Positions 8,716-19,117 of a stretch of 48,656 nucleotides of DNA are shown here, in pieces. The translations under genes and the position numbers were made by a program. The notes beneath the pieces were generated by a model, which had not been told where the DNA came from, did not search any database, and saw nothing but the letters and a program-made list of their open reading frames with translations. Positions within the stretch are counted from its first letter, which is position 1, and the number at the start of each line of letters is the position of its first letter. Source of the stretch: Planctomycetaceae bacterium (GTDB lineage: Bacteria; Planctomycetota; Planctomycetia; Planctomycetales; Planctomycetaceae); the NCBI GenBank assembly GCA_020426325.1, contig JAGQQG010000046.1, positions 1-48,656 on the forward strand, given 5' to 3'.

Positions 8716-8740
8716 CAATCATGAGTATGATTTGAGGGCT

Positions 8741-10036
8741 ATGACTGTTCTTGATCCCTCAGTTGAGAATTCCCTTTGCGATTCTCGTCGTCAACGCATG
8801 ATCCTGCTTTTGACGGTTGTCTGCTCTGTCGGCTGCCAAAAGCATGGAGATTCGAAACCGGTGAAGTCTGAAAAGCCGGCGACATTGGTCTCGGTACCGC
8901 AAGAGACGAACTTGCTGGCAATACAACTGACACCGAAAGCTGAGCAACGACTGGGCATTACCACCTCACCAGTAACTCGCCAGTCGATCCAGAGGCGTCG
9001 CACGTACGGAGGGATTGTGATGATTCCCCCCGGTCAATCCATCATCGTTTCGGCTCCTCTGGCGGGCACGTTGGCATCTCCGGACGGTGGTGAGATTCCA
9101 GTTCCGGGTTCCAAAGTTGAAGCGGGTCAGGCTGTCTTCAAGTTTATTCCGTTGCTTTCGCCGGACAGAAATGTCCCCAGTCCGGCGGAACGAATTCAAA
9201 TGGCCAATGCTCGTGCGTCGCTCGTCTCGTCACAGCTGCTCGCAGAAGGGGACGTCAACCGAGGCAAGGCTGAAGTCGAGGCAGCAAACGTTGCCTTGGA
9301 ACGGGCCAAACAACTTCTCACCGATCGTGTGGGGAGTCAGAAAGCTGTCGACGAGGCCGTCGCTGCCAAAGAGATTGCGCAGAAGTCACTCGAAGCGGCT
9401 CAGCAGCGCAAGTCACTGCTTGACCAACTCTCTTTGGATTCTGAAGGTGGAAACGCAACACCGTTCGAGATCACAGCTCCCGAAACAGGCGTTCTGCGAA
9501 ATCTCTCCTCGGCTCGTGGTCAGGCAGTCGGTGCGGGCGAAGTCCTGTTCGAGGTCATCAACATGGAGAACTGCTGGATTCGTGTCCCGGTGTACGTCGG
9601 GGAACTGCCTGACATCGATGCTGGCGCGGATGCGTTCGTAAGCAGTCTCGATGTCGAGCAGCAAACATCCTTCACTGCAACACCTGTCACAGCCCCACCA
9701 ACTGCGGACGCAATCTCCTCTACGGCAGACTTGTACTACAAACTGCCGAGCGCTCAGGGAAACTGGCGACCGGGTCAACGGCTCAGTGTGTCGCTTCCGC
9801 TTCAAGGGGAATCGGAGTCACTCATCGTCCCGGCGGCTGCCATCCTGCATGATGTGGACGGAGGCACATGGGTCTATATGCAAACGGCTGAACACGAGTT
9901 TCGACGTCAACGCGTGTCGCTCCGGTTTCTGCAAGGAGGACTGGCCGTCCTCGCATCCGGACCGGACGTCGAAACGCCAGTCGTTGTCGATGGTGCCGCT
10001 GAGCTGTTCGGCACCGAGTTCGGGACAGGCAAGTAG
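8741..10036 (+). CDS. RND efflux periplasmic adaptor lipoprotein (CzcB/CusB type)
   Basis: This membrane-fusion protein links the inner-membrane pump to the outer-membrane channel. The start at ATG 8741 is chosen because the operator repeat overlaps the more upstream in-frame ATG. A hydrophobic stretch ending CSVGC gives a lipobox. It is followed by a barrel/lipoyl half ([21 protein letters not shown]), a long alpha-hairpin rich in Ala and Glu (about residues 150-235), the second lipoyl half ([12 protein letters not shown]) and a beta-barrel region ([13 protein letters not shown]). Length of about 431 residues is usual. No His/Met-rich N-terminal metal-binding extension is present. The stop is 3 bp before the pump start. 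Confidence 0.88.
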   Translation: MTVLDPSVENSLCDSRRQRMILLLTVVCSVGCQKHGDSKPVKSEKPATLVSVPQETNLLAIQLTPKAEQRLGITTSPVTRQSIQRRRTYGGIVMIPPGQSIIVSAPLAGTLASPDGGEIPVPGSKVEAGQAVFKFIPLLSPDRNVPSPAERIQMANARASLVSSQLLAEGDVNRGKAEVEAANVALERAKQLLTDRVGSQKAVDEAVAAKEIAQKSLEAAQQRKSLLDQLSLDSEGGNATPFEITAPETGVLRNLSSARGQAVGAGEVLFEVINMENCWIRVPVYVGELPDIDAGADAFVSSLDVEQQTSFTATPVTAPPTADAISSTADLYYKLPSAQGNWRPGQRLSVSLPLQGESESLIVPAAAILHDVDGGTWVYMQTAEHEFRRQRVSLRFLQGGLAVLASGPDVETPVVVDGAAELFGTEFGTGK

Positions 10037-10039
10037 CGT

Positions 10040-13000
10040 ATGACCTGGCTCATCTCGACGTCGCTACGTTTTCGCGTGCTGGTGGTTGCCTTGGCAATTG
10101 CTCTGATCGTCGTGGGTGTTCGCACGGCGGATAAGATTCCACTCGACGTGTTTCCCGAGTTCGCTCCACCCATCGTCGAAATCCAAACGGAGGCCCCCGG
10201 TATCTCGACCGAAGAAGTCGAGAGTCTCGTCACCGTGCAGATCGAAAATTCGCTCAACGGCATCCCCTATCTCGACACCGTGAGGTCGAAGTCGGTGCTG
10301 GGCCTTTCATCGGTCCGGCTGATCTTCCAACGGGGAACAGACCTCCTGCTCGCACGACAACTGGTGCAGGAGCGACTTGCGCTTGCCACGCCACGATTGC
10401 CTGCGGTCACCAAGCCCCCTGTGATCTTGCCTCCGCTGTCGTCACTCAGCCGTGCGATGAAGATCGGTTTGCAGTCTGAGAAGCTGTCACAGATGGACCT
10501 CACCGTGCTGTCGAAGTGGACAATCCGACCACGTCTCATGTCGATCTCGGGAGTTGCCAATGTCGCGATCTGGGGTGATTACGACCGACAGTTTCAGATT
10601 CTGGTTGATCCCGATCGTCTGCGGGCACACGGGCTGACGGTCAATGAGGTCATGCTTTCGACGCAGAAGTCCGTCACGGTTGGTTCCGGCGGCTTTATCG
10701 ACACCCCCAATCAGCGGCTCGCGATTCGGCATGCTTCGGTTGTCTCCACGCCGGAAGAGTTGGCAGAGACGGTCGTCACGTTTCGCAATGGAGCCCCGCT
10801 ACGCTTGGGGGATGTGGCTGAGGTCGTCATTGGTTCCCCGCCGCCGATTGGGGACGCCATCATCAACGACGTGCCCGGAATCATGCTGATTGTCGAGAAG
10901 CAGCCGTGGGCGAACACACTGGAGGTAACCCGCAACGTTGAGGCGGCGATGGCGTCCCTGGCTCCCGCACTGACCGATGTCGAGGTGGACACAACCATCT
11001 TCCGGCCAGCAACATTCATCGAACGGGCTCTGGATAACCTGACACACTCCCTCCTGATTGGTTGCGTGTTGGTGATTGTGGTGTTGGTTCTGTTTCTGTT
11101 TGACTGGCGAGCAGCCCTCATCAGTTCGACGGCTATTCCACTTTCGCTCATCGCAGCGGCGATGGTCCTGTACTATCGCGGTGGCACGATCAACACGATG
11201 GTGCTGGCCGGACTGATCATCGCTCTTGGGGAAGTGGTCGATGATGCGATCATTGACGTCGAGAACATTCTGCGTCGGCTGCGACTGAATCAGGAGTCGC
11301 CGTCACCTAAGTCGGCCTATCGAGTCGTACTGGATGCGTCGCTCGAAGTTCGCAGTGCCGTCGTGTACGCGAGTGTGATCGTCGTGCTGACGTTGTTGCC
11401 CGTGTTCTTCCTGGAAGGATTGGCCGGTTCTTTCTTTCGTCCACTGGCCGCTTCGTATGTTCTGGCGATCGCGGCCTCCCTTATGGTGGCGTTGACGGTC
11501 ACACCGGCAATGTGCTTGATGCTGTTGCCCCGAGCTGCCCGCGAGCACAGGGACGCACCGCTGACTCGTGTCCTCAAGAGGTGTTATGGCTGGGTACTGC
11601 CGTCCATGTTGCGACATCCCTGGGGGGTGCTGACTGCAGTCTTGCTGATGTTTGCTGGCGCAATCGTGTCAGTCCCGCTTTTGGGTGAGGAGTTGCTGCC
11701 CAAGTTCAAGGAAACTGACTTCCTGATGCACTGGGTTGAGAAACCGGGCATTGGGATTGATGCCATGAACCGTATCACCATCCGTGCCAGCAAAGAACTG
11801 CGTTCCATTGAGGGAGTAAGAAACTTCGGGGCACACATCGGACGAGCCGAGGCGGCGGACGAAGTCGTCGGTCCAAACTTCACCGAGCTCTGGATCAGCA
11901 TCGACGAGGATGTCGACTACGAGAAGACGGTGGCCGATGTGCAAGAGGTTGTTGACGGTTACCCCGGACTCTATCGGGACTTGTTGACCTATCTCACGGA
12001 ACGGATCAAAGAGGTGCTGAGCGGTGCCAGCGGAGCAATCGTGGTCCGCATCTATGGACCTGAACTCGATGAACTTCGATCGAAAGCGGAGGAAGTGGGC
12101 CGCGTGATGGGCACGGTCGAGGGTGTCTCAGGGCTGAAGGTTGAGCAGCAAGTGCTCGTGCCTCAGATTGTCGTCCGCCTGCGCCCCGACGCGGCTGCCC
12201 AGTTTGGTCTCACGCCGGGAGACGTCATCGGTGCGGCGTCGACACTCATCAACGGCACGCCGGTCGGTGAGTTGTATGAGGGGCAGAAGATTTTTCGGGT
12301 CGTCGTGTGGGGTGTCCCGGAAGTTCGCCGTGATCTCGACTCACTTCGCAACTTGCAAATCGACACGCCCTCTGGGGCCCAAGTGCCGCTGGGCGATGTG
12401 GCCGATGTGATGATTGTGCCAGCTCCGAACGCCATCCAACGAGACGGTGCCTCTCGACGCATTGACGTGATCTGCAACGCGACCGGTCGTGATCTCGGAG
12501 GTGTCGCAGAGGATGTCGAAGCGGCCATCGCCGAGCAAGTTGATTTCAAGCACGGCTATCACCCCGAATACCTTGGCGAGTACGCCGAGGCACAGGCGTC
12601 AAGGCGGCGGCTGTTGCTGTTGTCAGGCTTTTCGCTGCTTGGCATCTTCATCCTGTTGTATGTCGACTTTCAGTCAATGCGATCCGCCCTGTTGGTGTTT
12701 TTGATGCTCCCCTGTGCGTTGGTCGGCGGGATCGCAGGAGCGTTTGTGGGTGGTGGTGTGATCTCGCTCGGATCGCTTATCGGTTTCGTGACAGTCTTGG
12801 GCGTCGCGTCACGCAATGGCATCATGCTCGTCGATCACTTCCGCACCCTCCAAAATGTAGACGGTTTGCCGTTTGGTCACGACTTGATCTTGCGTGGATC
12901 AGCCGAGCGACTGTCGCCGATCCTGATGACGGCCCTCACGACCGGCCTCGCACTCGTGCCTCTCGTCGTGAGCGGCAACCTGCCCGGTCACGAGATTGAG

Positions 13001-13147
13001 TATCCGATGGCCCTTGTCATCCTCGGCGGGCTGACGACATCGACGCTGCTCAACCTGCTCGTGTTACCAGCTTTGTTTCTGCGGTTCGGCCCCAAGATCA
13101 TGGCGACCGAGGAATCATTAGCAGTCCCCCCGGAAGCGATGGAGTGA
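10040..13147 (+). CDS. RND heavy-metal-type efflux pump (CzcA/CusA-like)
   Basis: The 1035-residue inner-membrane proton antiporter has two large periplasmic loops and 12 predicted TM helices. The N-terminus ([29 protein letters not shown]) is characteristic of the HME branch, as is TM4 with [13 protein letters not shown] at about residues 397-409, which holds the acidic proton-relay residues. It works with the adaptor directly upstream (3-bp gap) and the channel gene. HME pumps export divalent or monovalent metal ions; which one cannot be read from sequence. Its 3' end overlaps the convergent GT10 remnant by 30 bp. Confidence 0.93.
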   Translation: MTWLISTSLRFRVLVVALAIALIVVGVRTADKIPLDVFPEFAPPIVEIQTEAPGISTEEVESLVTVQIENSLNGIPYLDTVRSKSVLGLSSVRLIFQRGTDLLLARQLVQERLALATPRLPAVTKPPVILPPLSSLSRAMKIGLQSEKLSQMDLTVLSKWTIRPRLMSISGVANVAIWGDYDRQFQILVDPDRLRAHGLTVNEVMLSTQKSVTVGSGGFIDTPNQRLAIRHASVVSTPEELAETVVTFRNGAPLRLGDVAEVVIGSPPPIGDAIINDVPGIMLIVEKQPWANTLEVTRNVEAAMASLAPALTDVEVDTTIFRPATFIERALDNLTHSLLIGCVLVIVVLVLFLFDWRAALISSTAIPLSLIAAAMVLYYRGGTINTMVLAGLIIALGEVVDDAIIDVENILRRLRLNQESPSPKSAYRVVLDASLEVRSAVVYASVIVVLTLLPVFFLEGLAGSFFRPLAASYVLAIAASLMVALTVTPAMCLMLLPRAAREHRDAPLTRVLKRCYGWVLPSMLRHPWGVLTAVLLMFAGAIVSVPLLGEELLPKFKETDFLMHWVEKPGIGIDAMNRITIRASKELRSIEGVRNFGAHIGRAEAADEVVGPNFTELWISIDEDVDYEKTVADVQEVVDGYPGLYRDLLTYLTERIKEVLSGASGAIVVRIYGPELDELRSKAEEVGRVMGTVEGVSGLKVEQQVLVPQIVVRLRPDAAAQFGLTPGDVIGAASTLINGTPVGELYEGQKIFRVVVWGVPEVRRDLDSLRNLQIDTPSGAQVPLGDVADVMIVPAPNAIQRDGASRRIDVICNATGRDLGGVAEDVEAAIAEQVDFKHGYHPEYLGEYAEAQASRRRLLLLSGFSLLGIFILLYVDFQSMRSALLVFLMLPCALVGGIAGAFVGGGVISLGSLIGFVTVLGVASRNGIMLVDHFRTLQNVDGLPFGHDLILRGSAERLSPILMTALTTGLALVPLVVSGNLPGHEIEYPMALVILGGLTTSTLLNLLVLPALFLRFGPKIMATEESLAVPPEAME

Positions 13148-13690
13148 ATGGAAGTCATACGATTGATCAATCAAGCGGCTCGACGATTTATTTCGCCTGA
13201 CTCGTGTTGAGTTGATACGTTCCCATGCGAATCGAAGCGTGTGACGTAAGAATTCATGGCGTATCGCATGACGACTCCACAAGAGAGCTCCCTGTCCAGG
13301 CGTGGCTGCCGGGTCATTTCTCTTCTCGATCTCTCCTGAGAGCACACTGAACAGGTTGATTTCCTCAAGCACTAGTCGTCGCGTTTCCAGGATTACCGGG
13401 AGGCGTCGTTCGTATTGATGGCTGTCGATGGCGTCTTTGATCGTCGAAACCGCCGTGTCAAAGTCCCGGATGTCGATCGGGATGAAGCTCTCCGCAGGGA
13501 AGTAGTCGGATGCATTAGGACAACCAAAGTAGAACGGAAGTGTCGCCCCCAGAAACGCGTCCGCAAGCTTTTCTGTCCAATGATGCTCGGCGATGTGGTT
13601 TTCGACGGCAACGTGGTAGCGGTAGTCGGACACATTGTGATTGCCATTCCTTGCTCCAAAAGCGTTTGTTCCGGCTGTGCCACCTTAAAC
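13118..13690 (-). pseudogene. Glycosyltransferase family 10 (fucosyltransferase) C-terminal remnant
   Basis: The open frame carries a GT10 signature: DYRYHVAVENH, then TEKLADAFLGATLPFYFGCPNASDYFPAESFI, corresponding to the nucleotide-sugar-binding C-terminal domain. The frame upstream extends without a start codon to an in-frame stop near 13690, and only a GTG at 13633 is available, inside the domain. The acceptor-binding N-terminal domain of about 150 residues is missing; the PAP2 gene occupies the space where it should lie. The 3' end is also antisense to the last codons of the efflux pump. It is therefore a fragment left by rearrangement, not an active enzyme. Confidence 0.8.
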
Positions 13691-13767
13691 GCGGTTCTCG
13701 ACGCCCGCCGGTTGCCAGTTGTCCCGCTGGAACAGTTGGGCATCGGGTGGAATAGAAGAGATGAGTC

Positions 13768-14511
13768 TCAACCGTCTTCACAACCTCTGAGGGCCGCCTT
13801 TTCTTCGAAGTGGGAACCGATGTGGATATGTTGTGTTGGATGTGGGCTGCATGGAATTGACATACGCGACGCGGCTGATTCCCTTCTGCTCATGGCGAGT
13901 AACAGGTTTCCCACGGTCCAGCCGACCGCAGCGCCGACAAGGACATCACTCGGAAAGTGTTGACCAGCTTCAATGCGTTGTATGCCAACGATGGCGGCCA
14001 ATGAAAAACAGAGCCATTTGGCCTGTGGGAAATAGTGTGCCAGTGCGACAGCGAATGCGACGGCGGTCGCAGTGTGTGCCGAGGGGAAACTCTGCTGGGC
14101 GCTGCCACCTCTCATCATAGGCAGCACGCCTTGATAGCTGTCGAAGATATGATCTTGCAGAAAGTTGAAGTGATCTGGACGAGTTCGACTCACCAGCAGC
14201 TTCACGAGTCCTGCACTTAGCCCACCGGCAACACCCACAGTGCCGATGTGAATGGCATCTCTCATCCGCTCGCGCGAGAGAGACAGAATGGCCAGGAGCA
14301 CGACGGCGATTCCATAGGGACTTCCGTAAGGTTCGATACTCAGTAACGCACGATGCAACTCGCCAGTCCATCCGTGAGACGTCGCCGACATTGAAACCGG
14401 ATAATCGATCGTCACCAGACTGACTGCGGCCAGCCCCAAAAGCACCGCCGGAATCTTCAGAGAAAAGTTCCCGGTAGAAATTGGCTGTTCGAGTGTTGGT
14501 GTGGATTCCAT
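13768..14511 (-). CDS. PAP2-family membrane phosphatase
   Basis: The 247-residue membrane phosphatase of the type 2 phosphatidic acid phosphatase family has all three active-site motifs: K-x6-RP (KLLVSRTRP), PSAHT in place of the usual PSGH, and R-x5-H-xxxD (RIEAGQHFPSDV). About five to six TM segments are visible. Such enzymes hydrolyse lipid phosphates or pyrophosphates, for example undecaprenyl pyrophosphate, or lipid A phosphates (LpxE type). The neighbouring ArnT-like glycosyltransferase uses a polyprenyl-phosphate donor, so carrier recycling or lipid A modification is a reasonable guess. The C-terminal 40 residues beyond the last helix are unusual and poorly conserved in appearance. Confidence 0.88.
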   Translation of the reverse strand: MESTPTLEQPISTGNFSLKIPAVLLGLAAVSLVTIDYPVSMSATSHGWTGELHRALLSIEPYGSPYGIAVVLLAILSLSRERMRDAIHIGTVGVAGGLSAGLVKLLVSRTRPDHFNFLQDHIFDSYQGVLPMMRGGSAQQSFPSAHTATAVAFAVALAHYFPQAKWLCFSLAAIVGIQRIEAGQHFPSDVLVGAAVGWTVGNLLLAMSRRESAASRMSIPCSPHPTQHIHIGSHFEEKAALRGCEDG

Positions 14512-14581
14512 GGCATCTGATACGTTTGAGATGGATCGTCAGTTGGTGGTCAGGGAGTTATCCGCGGCGAAGCAGATGGGC

Positions 14582-17020
14582 TTAGCGGAGACGTGTCGGA
14601 TGATCTCGTTCCATTTCCACTGAGATCAGTCGGATGGCGGGCTCCTTTTGCTCCGGTGCCTGAACTGAAAGGACGATAGCCTTCGATGTGGATGACAGTT
14701 CTCGCACGTGTGCGTTAGCAGGTAGCAGTGAATGACGCTGTTCTGTGGAGAGGTTGTCGTTCACCACCAGAATCATTTCGTTCTGCATCTCGATGAATTC
14801 TCGGGCAGCTTCGAGTTCACCACTCGGGAAGATCGAGACATCGTTGCGGTCGAGGTAGAAAGGCACGGACCCCCAGTCACCGGACACACAGGCGACGGGG
14901 AGATGTCGACTTGTCTCCGGCAAGTCCGTCATCGCAGATGCTTGTCTGTCGAATGCTCCGTACTTCAGCGCGACCGACGGTAGCACGTCATGGGTCACTT
15001 TTGTCAGCGTTAGCATGGCCGCCGCACAGAACAATCCGTAGACCACTCGCGGCGTCAGCCGCTTGTGCAGGATGACTCCTGCGGCAAGAAGTGCGACCCA
15101 AAGTAGGCCATGAAACAAGGTTTCCTGACGAGTATTGAATCGAAGAAAGTACAGACTTCCAGCGAACAACAAACCCGCTGAGGCGAGGTATCCCAAGCCA
15201 CGACCGAAGAGCGCGTGGGCCTTGACTCGCTCGAAAACATTGGCGGCAAACGGGGAACAAGTCCCGTGGATCGATTGCCCGATCAGCAACATGATGGCCG
15301 GCATGCAGGGGAGAAGGTATGTCGGCAACTTTCCGCTGGAGGCACTGAAGAACAGTAGACACCACGCAGACCAAAGGACGAGGAATCCCATAGCGGGTGA
15401 CCGGAGTTGGCGAAATCTCAGCGACGAACTCGACAGAAATCTCACGAGCTGAACCAGCAGCAACCCCCAAGGCATGCAGGCCAGAAACAGGGTCGGCAGG
15501 TAGAACCAGAACGGCTCCGGATGATTCGACCCGGACAGAAAGCGAGCGACGTTGTGATCCCAAAAGAAGTAGCGCACAAACTGCGGCATCACTATTGACG
15601 CGGCGACAAACCATGGAAGTGCCGTCATCGAGACCACTCCACAGTACGCCACCCAGCGCGGCAACCGGGGTGCAGCGGAACTGCGATTCAGCCAACAATG
15701 GGCGACGATGGCAGGTCCCAGCAGGACGAATGCGAGTGGCCCTTTTGTGAGGATGCCCAGGCCACATAGCAATGCCGACGTGAGCCACCATCCCCATCGA
15801 AGGCGATGCCCGGCAACAGCTTCATGAGCGGCAAACAAGCTCGATGCAACGAGCAGGGCAAACAAACTGTCCAGGATCAGGAACCGGCCACAAAAGACAA
15901 ATCCTATGGAGAGCGTCAGAGTCATGGTCCCGAGAAAGGCAGATATCCGCCCCAGCATTCGGCAGCCGAAGAGGTACGTCACTACGACCGTCAACCATGC
16001 AGAGATCGCGGGCACCAATCGCGCAGCCCAATCGGCAGGTCCGAAGAGTGAGAAACTGGTCGCACACAGCCAGTAAAACAGTGGCGGCTTATCCAGATAT
16101 GGCTCGTGATGCAGACGGGGGATCACCCAGTCACCCGACCGCAGCATCTCCCGTGCGATCTCCGCGTAGCGCCCCTCGTCAGGTTCGATAAGGGGATATG
16201 CCAGTCCACGAAACAGCAGGTAGCCCGCAATCAGCATCAACAGAAGCAAAGACGTGACCGATGGAGTGCCGGCTTCGGCATCTTGACGTCCGGGAAACTG
16301 GACGCGCTGCCACCAAAAAGGGAGAAGCGAGGAAAGCGTCCGGGGAATATCACCCATGGAGACACTGCTCTTTCCTGCAGCCCGGGGACGATGGGTGACG
16401 CCCACTTCGTTGATAGTCAGTCCCTGTCGACGCGCCTCGGTGAACATCTCAGTGTTCGCGAAGAACCGCCTCGATTCCGGAAGAATTCTCCACAGGGCAT
16501 CACGTCGAAACACCTTCAGGGCACAGTCGACATCACGCAATGGGGACTTCAAAAGCCCACGAATGAGCGTGTTATAGCCCCAAGAGTAGAAACAGCGGAG
16601 TGCCGGGTCCTTCCGATCGATGCGAAAGCCGGAAACAATATCGTAACGTGCGGCCAGTTGAAGGAGATGACTCAGTTCCGTCAAATCAAACTGACAGTCA
16701 GCATCAGTGAAGGCAATCAGGCTCCCCCGACTCGCCTCGAAACCCGTTCGTAACGCTGCTCCATATCCCCGGTTTTCGGCATGCTGAATGAGGCGCACTC
16801 CGGGAACCCGCTCACAAGCGACCCGTACAACGTCCGCAGTACGATCTGTGCTGCCGTCATTAACAACGATCAGTTCATACACGAGACCAAGTGACGAGAG
16901 CGCAGCGACCGCTTCGTCGATCGCCCGGGCGATTACGGCCTGCTCATTCCACGCAGGAATGATGACGGACAATTGCATCGACGGATCACCCGTGGCCGAT
17001 GCCGGGCTTTGTACAGACAT
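14582..17020 (-). CDS. Fused GT2 and ArnT/PMT-like (GT-C) glycosyltransferase
   Basis: This is a two-enzyme fusion of 812 residues. Residues about 16-235 are a GT-A glycosyltransferase 2 domain of the DPM1/ArnC kind (SVIIPAWNEQ, VVNDGSTD, metal-binding D106-A-D108), which would load a sugar on a polyprenyl phosphate. Residues from about 255 form a polytopic GT-C domain of the ArnT/GT83 type, with EPDEGRYAEIAREML (catalytic-type D281) and LDKPPLFYW. This domain would move the lipid-linked sugar to an acceptor at the outer face. The C-terminal part from about 690 is a soluble periplasmic domain. An internal start at Met15 is possible. The acceptor is unknown: lipid A, a protein or another glycan. 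Confidence 0.9.
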   Translation of the reverse strand: MSVQSPASATGDPSMQLSVIIPAWNEQAVIARAIDEAVAALSSLGLVYELIVVNDGSTDRTADVVRVACERVPGVRLIQHAENRGYGAALRTGFEASRGSLIAFTDADCQFDLTELSHLLQLAARYDIVSGFRIDRKDPALRCFYSWGYNTLIRGLLKSPLRDVDCALKVFRRDALWRILPESRRFFANTEMFTEARRQGLTINEVGVTHRPRAAGKSSVSMGDIPRTLSSLLPFWWQRVQFPGRQDAEAGTPSVTSLLLLMLIAGYLLFRGLAYPLIEPDEGRYAEIAREMLRSGDWVIPRLHHEPYLDKPPLFYWLCATSFSLFGPADWAARLVPAISAWLTVVVTYLFGCRMLGRISAFLGTMTLTLSIGFVFCGRFLILDSLFALLVASSLFAAHEAVAGHRLRWGWWLTSALLCGLGILTKGPLAFVLLGPAIVAHCWLNRSSAAPRLPRWVAYCGVVSMTALPWFVAASIVMPQFVRYFFWDHNVARFLSGSNHPEPFWFYLPTLFLACMPWGLLLVQLVRFLSSSSLRFRQLRSPAMGFLVLWSAWCLLFFSASSGKLPTYLLPCMPAIMLLIGQSIHGTCSPFAANVFERVKAHALFGRGLGYLASAGLLFAGSLYFLRFNTRQETLFHGLLWVALLAAGVILHKRLTPRVVYGLFCAAAMLTLTKVTHDVLPSVALKYGAFDRQASAMTDLPETSRHLPVACVSGDWGSVPFYLDRNDVSIFPSGELEAAREFIEMQNEMILVVNDNLSTEQRHSLLPANAHVRELSSTSKAIVLSVQAPEQKEPAIRLISVEMERDHPTRLR

Positions 17021-17746
17021 TCGCGAAAACCTTCCATGGTTGCTGGCGAGGGCGTCTCAGCGGCAGCCATCCGGAACCTGCCATGAAGGAGAGATTATGA
17101 CCATGAAAAATGAGAGGAAGGTGAGATTGACGGGCAAATCGCACTGAAATCGAAAACCAATGCTGAAACCTGATGGCTCAATTCCCCGCCAAAACTCCGA
17201 TCATGGCGACCGAGAATCATTCAAACATGTTCGGAAGACATGAAAGACTACATGAATCGTAACCCTGTCGAGATCAATTCAACAGATATGAAGATCAACT
17301 GGACGGGCAAATCCATCAAGAGGGTGGGCAACAGCTCAGTTTGGATCGCCTCAAAACACGTTGGAAGTTTTCCGGATGCCGTGTCGATCGTCCACAAGAG
17401 TGCAAACGCGGAATCTTCCGACCTGGTTTTTGAGCCAACCCTTCTCGACCTGATTCACTTTCAAACGCCGACCGTGAGCGAGCAGAAACAGCCAACTCGT
17501 GAGCTCAAAGGACATTTCGTCCAGTGTCATTACGGTCAATGTTAAAACCTGCATCGGACACATCGTCCGAGAGCACAGCAGTCCGGCGGTGGTCGCCGCC
17601 GGGACTCGTCCCGCTTTGCGGCCGTTCACTGTCGTGGGCAGGGAGGTGTGTGTGACCCACGAGCTGTCGAAGTCAGGGAGCCGCGAGTGGTGTCACCTCC
17701 TGACGAGATGCTGCTTGGCTTAGCCATCCGCAGGACGCTCCGGCTC
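17021..17746. other. Intergenic region with no supported gene
   Basis: The region contains a 101-residue plus-strand ORF (17240-17545) with no recognised domain and no ribosome-binding site I trust. There is also a GC-rich hairpin, CCGGCGG (17583-17589) pairing with CCGCCGG (17596-17602). A 12-base word, GACGGGCAAATC, occurs twice (near 17129 and 17303). The upstream part should hold the promoter of the glycosyltransferase gene. Confidence 0.4.
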
Positions 17747-17980
17747 TTACCAGTTCTCTTCAATGGCCCGACGGAGCATCCCCATTCGGTTCTGTTTGAT
17801 ACTCCGTTTCGGCAGCCAGTCGATCTGTTGCTGGATCTGCTCTGTCGTGGCCACGTCACTCAATCGCTGACTATCTCCGAAAAGACTACCAAAGTCGGCT
17901 GACGATGGGATTTCAAATCGCTCACGGACGAACTGTTGCGCCATGACCCATGCCCGCCTCCTGGTTTCCTTCGTCCGCAT
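17747..17980 (-). pseudogene. Small conserved-looking ORF fragment
   Basis: The 77-residue ORF includes RRAWVMAQQFVRERFEIPSS followed by ADFGSL. From memory this resembles the segment FVKDRLKSPSSAxFP found in small proteins of planctomycetes and their mobile elements. The usual partner segments are not present, so it may be a fragment. No function can be assigned. Confidence 0.3.
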
Positions 17981-18109
17981 GGGCTTCCCGACCGTCTTCG
18001 TCAGAATTGCAGGAGGGACTCGGAATTGTCAGCGTAAACGATGGCCGCAGGCAACACTGCCATGTTGATCGTGTCCCGTTGTTCGTGACGCAACCAATCT
18101 CTCACCGAG

Positions 18110-18634
18110 TTACAGCCTGCCAATCAGTTTCTGCTTGAGTGTGACAAACTCCTCATCGCTGATCGCCCCGCTGTCGCGCAATTCTGCGAGCCTTCGTATT
18201 TGGTCGATTGGATCATCCTTCTGTTGGTCGGCGGAATTGTGCGGTGGCGACGTTGGTGTTTTTCTGCGCTTCGCTAACTGCTCTCGAATGAGGGTGACGA
18301 CATGCTTCGCATCAGCCTTCTGGACGTTCGCAAAATTCTCAGTTCGACCAACATTGAAGACGATCGAAGCGAGCAAGATGCCAACCTGAATCTCAACGCT
18401 CCGAATTGCGTCAAAGTCAAAGGAATCATTCGTCGATCGAAGTGTTCCACGTCCCCACAGAATCACCCGCCTATCCGTGAACAGCAAGTAATGCTTGCTG
18501 AACATGCCCCCCTTGAGATTGCTCGCATTTGCCAGCGAGAAACCACCGTGAGATTTGTCTGAAGCCTCCCGAACCTGACCAGTAATGGCAGCCAGCAAGA
18601 CCTCACCCGACTCAAACAACTCATTGCTCGCCAC
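18110..18634 (-). CDS. Bacterial PH-domain protein with C-terminal SHOCT domain
   Basis: The 174-residue soluble protein starts at GTG 18634, 3 bp after the stop of the upstream GYF gene, so the two form an operon. Residues about 1-115 match a bacterial PH-type fold: a beta-rich stretch with HYLLFTDRRVILWGRG and SFDFDAIRSVEIQ. Residues about 142-172 (DPIDQIRRLAELRDSGAISDEEFVTLKQKLI) are a SHOCT domain, a short helical oligomerisation motif that also ends many phage and cell-envelope proteins. No transmembrane segment is present. The role is unknown; by its domains it may bind a partner or membrane and multimerise. Confidence 0.75.
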   Translation of the reverse strand: MASNELFESGEVLLAAITGQVREASDKSHGGFSLANASNLKGGMFSKHYLLFTDRRVILWGRGTLRSTNDSFDFDAIRSVEIQVGILLASIVFNVGRTENFANVQKADAKHVVTLIREQLAKRRKTPTSPPHNSADQQKDDPIDQIRRLAELRDSGAISDEEFVTLKQKLIGRL

Positions 18635-18637
18635 ATC

Positions 18638-19117
18638 CTAATGCTTGGCAACAACTCCATTTCCAATGAATGCGGTCATCGATCGATACGTCGGAGAATC
18701 TGGGGGCATCGACTCGATTGCATGTTCGTCGATAAACTCAGAACCAACAGAGTGCTCAACCTCAATGACGTCCTCTACTGTCGCTTCCGAAAGGTCGTCG
18801 AACGCGTCGGCTGACACTTGACTGGGGAACTCGCCTTGCAACCAATCAAGTGAGTCGGCAACGACCCATTCGCTTGAATCGGATGATCGAACCAAGGTCT
18901 CTCTTGAGATTTGAGAGTCGCCTGCGAGCCGTCTCATGTAGTCACGAGTGAAAGGGCCAAAGTCGGAACCCATCTCGTGGAAAAACCAGACTGCTGACTC
19001 GAATTGCTGACGACAATCTGGGCAGCGTTTCGGTGTCGCCATGTCAGTAGGAATGTTAAATGCACGCCGACATTCAGGACACTGCCAACGCCGTTTTTCA
19101 GCTGGGAGGTCTGCCAT
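18638..19117 (-). CDS. Zinc-ribbon and GYF_2-domain protein
   Basis: The 159-residue protein has an N-terminal zinc ribbon with two CxxC pairs (CPEC near residue 14 and CPDC near 33). A GYF_2 domain follows at about 44-93 (VWFFHEMGSDFGPFTRDYMRRLA...SEWVVADSLDWL). The C-terminal 65 residues are acidic and probably disordered. GYF_2 domains are abundant in planctomycete proteins and are thought to bind proline-rich peptides. It sits directly upstream of the PH-SHOCT gene in one transcript. It has no signal peptide, so the pair is probably cytoplasmic. Function is not assignable. Confidence 0.72.
   Translation of the reverse strand: MADLPAEKRRWQCPECRRAFNIPTDMATPKRCPDCRQQFESAVWFFHEMGSDFGPFTRDYMRRLAGDSQISRETLVRSSDSSEWVVADSLDWLQGEFPSQVSADAFDDLSEATVEDVIEVEHSVGSEFIDEHAIESMPPDSPTYRSMTAFIGNGVVAKH

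Noticed and set aside
17240-17545. 101-residue plus-strand ORF
   Set aside because: No recognisable domain, no clear ribosome-binding site, and an irregular residue pattern; listed only as part of the gap.
17583-17602. GC-rich hairpin as a terminator
   Set aside because: Short arms and no U-rich tail on either strand, and no supported gene ends just before it.
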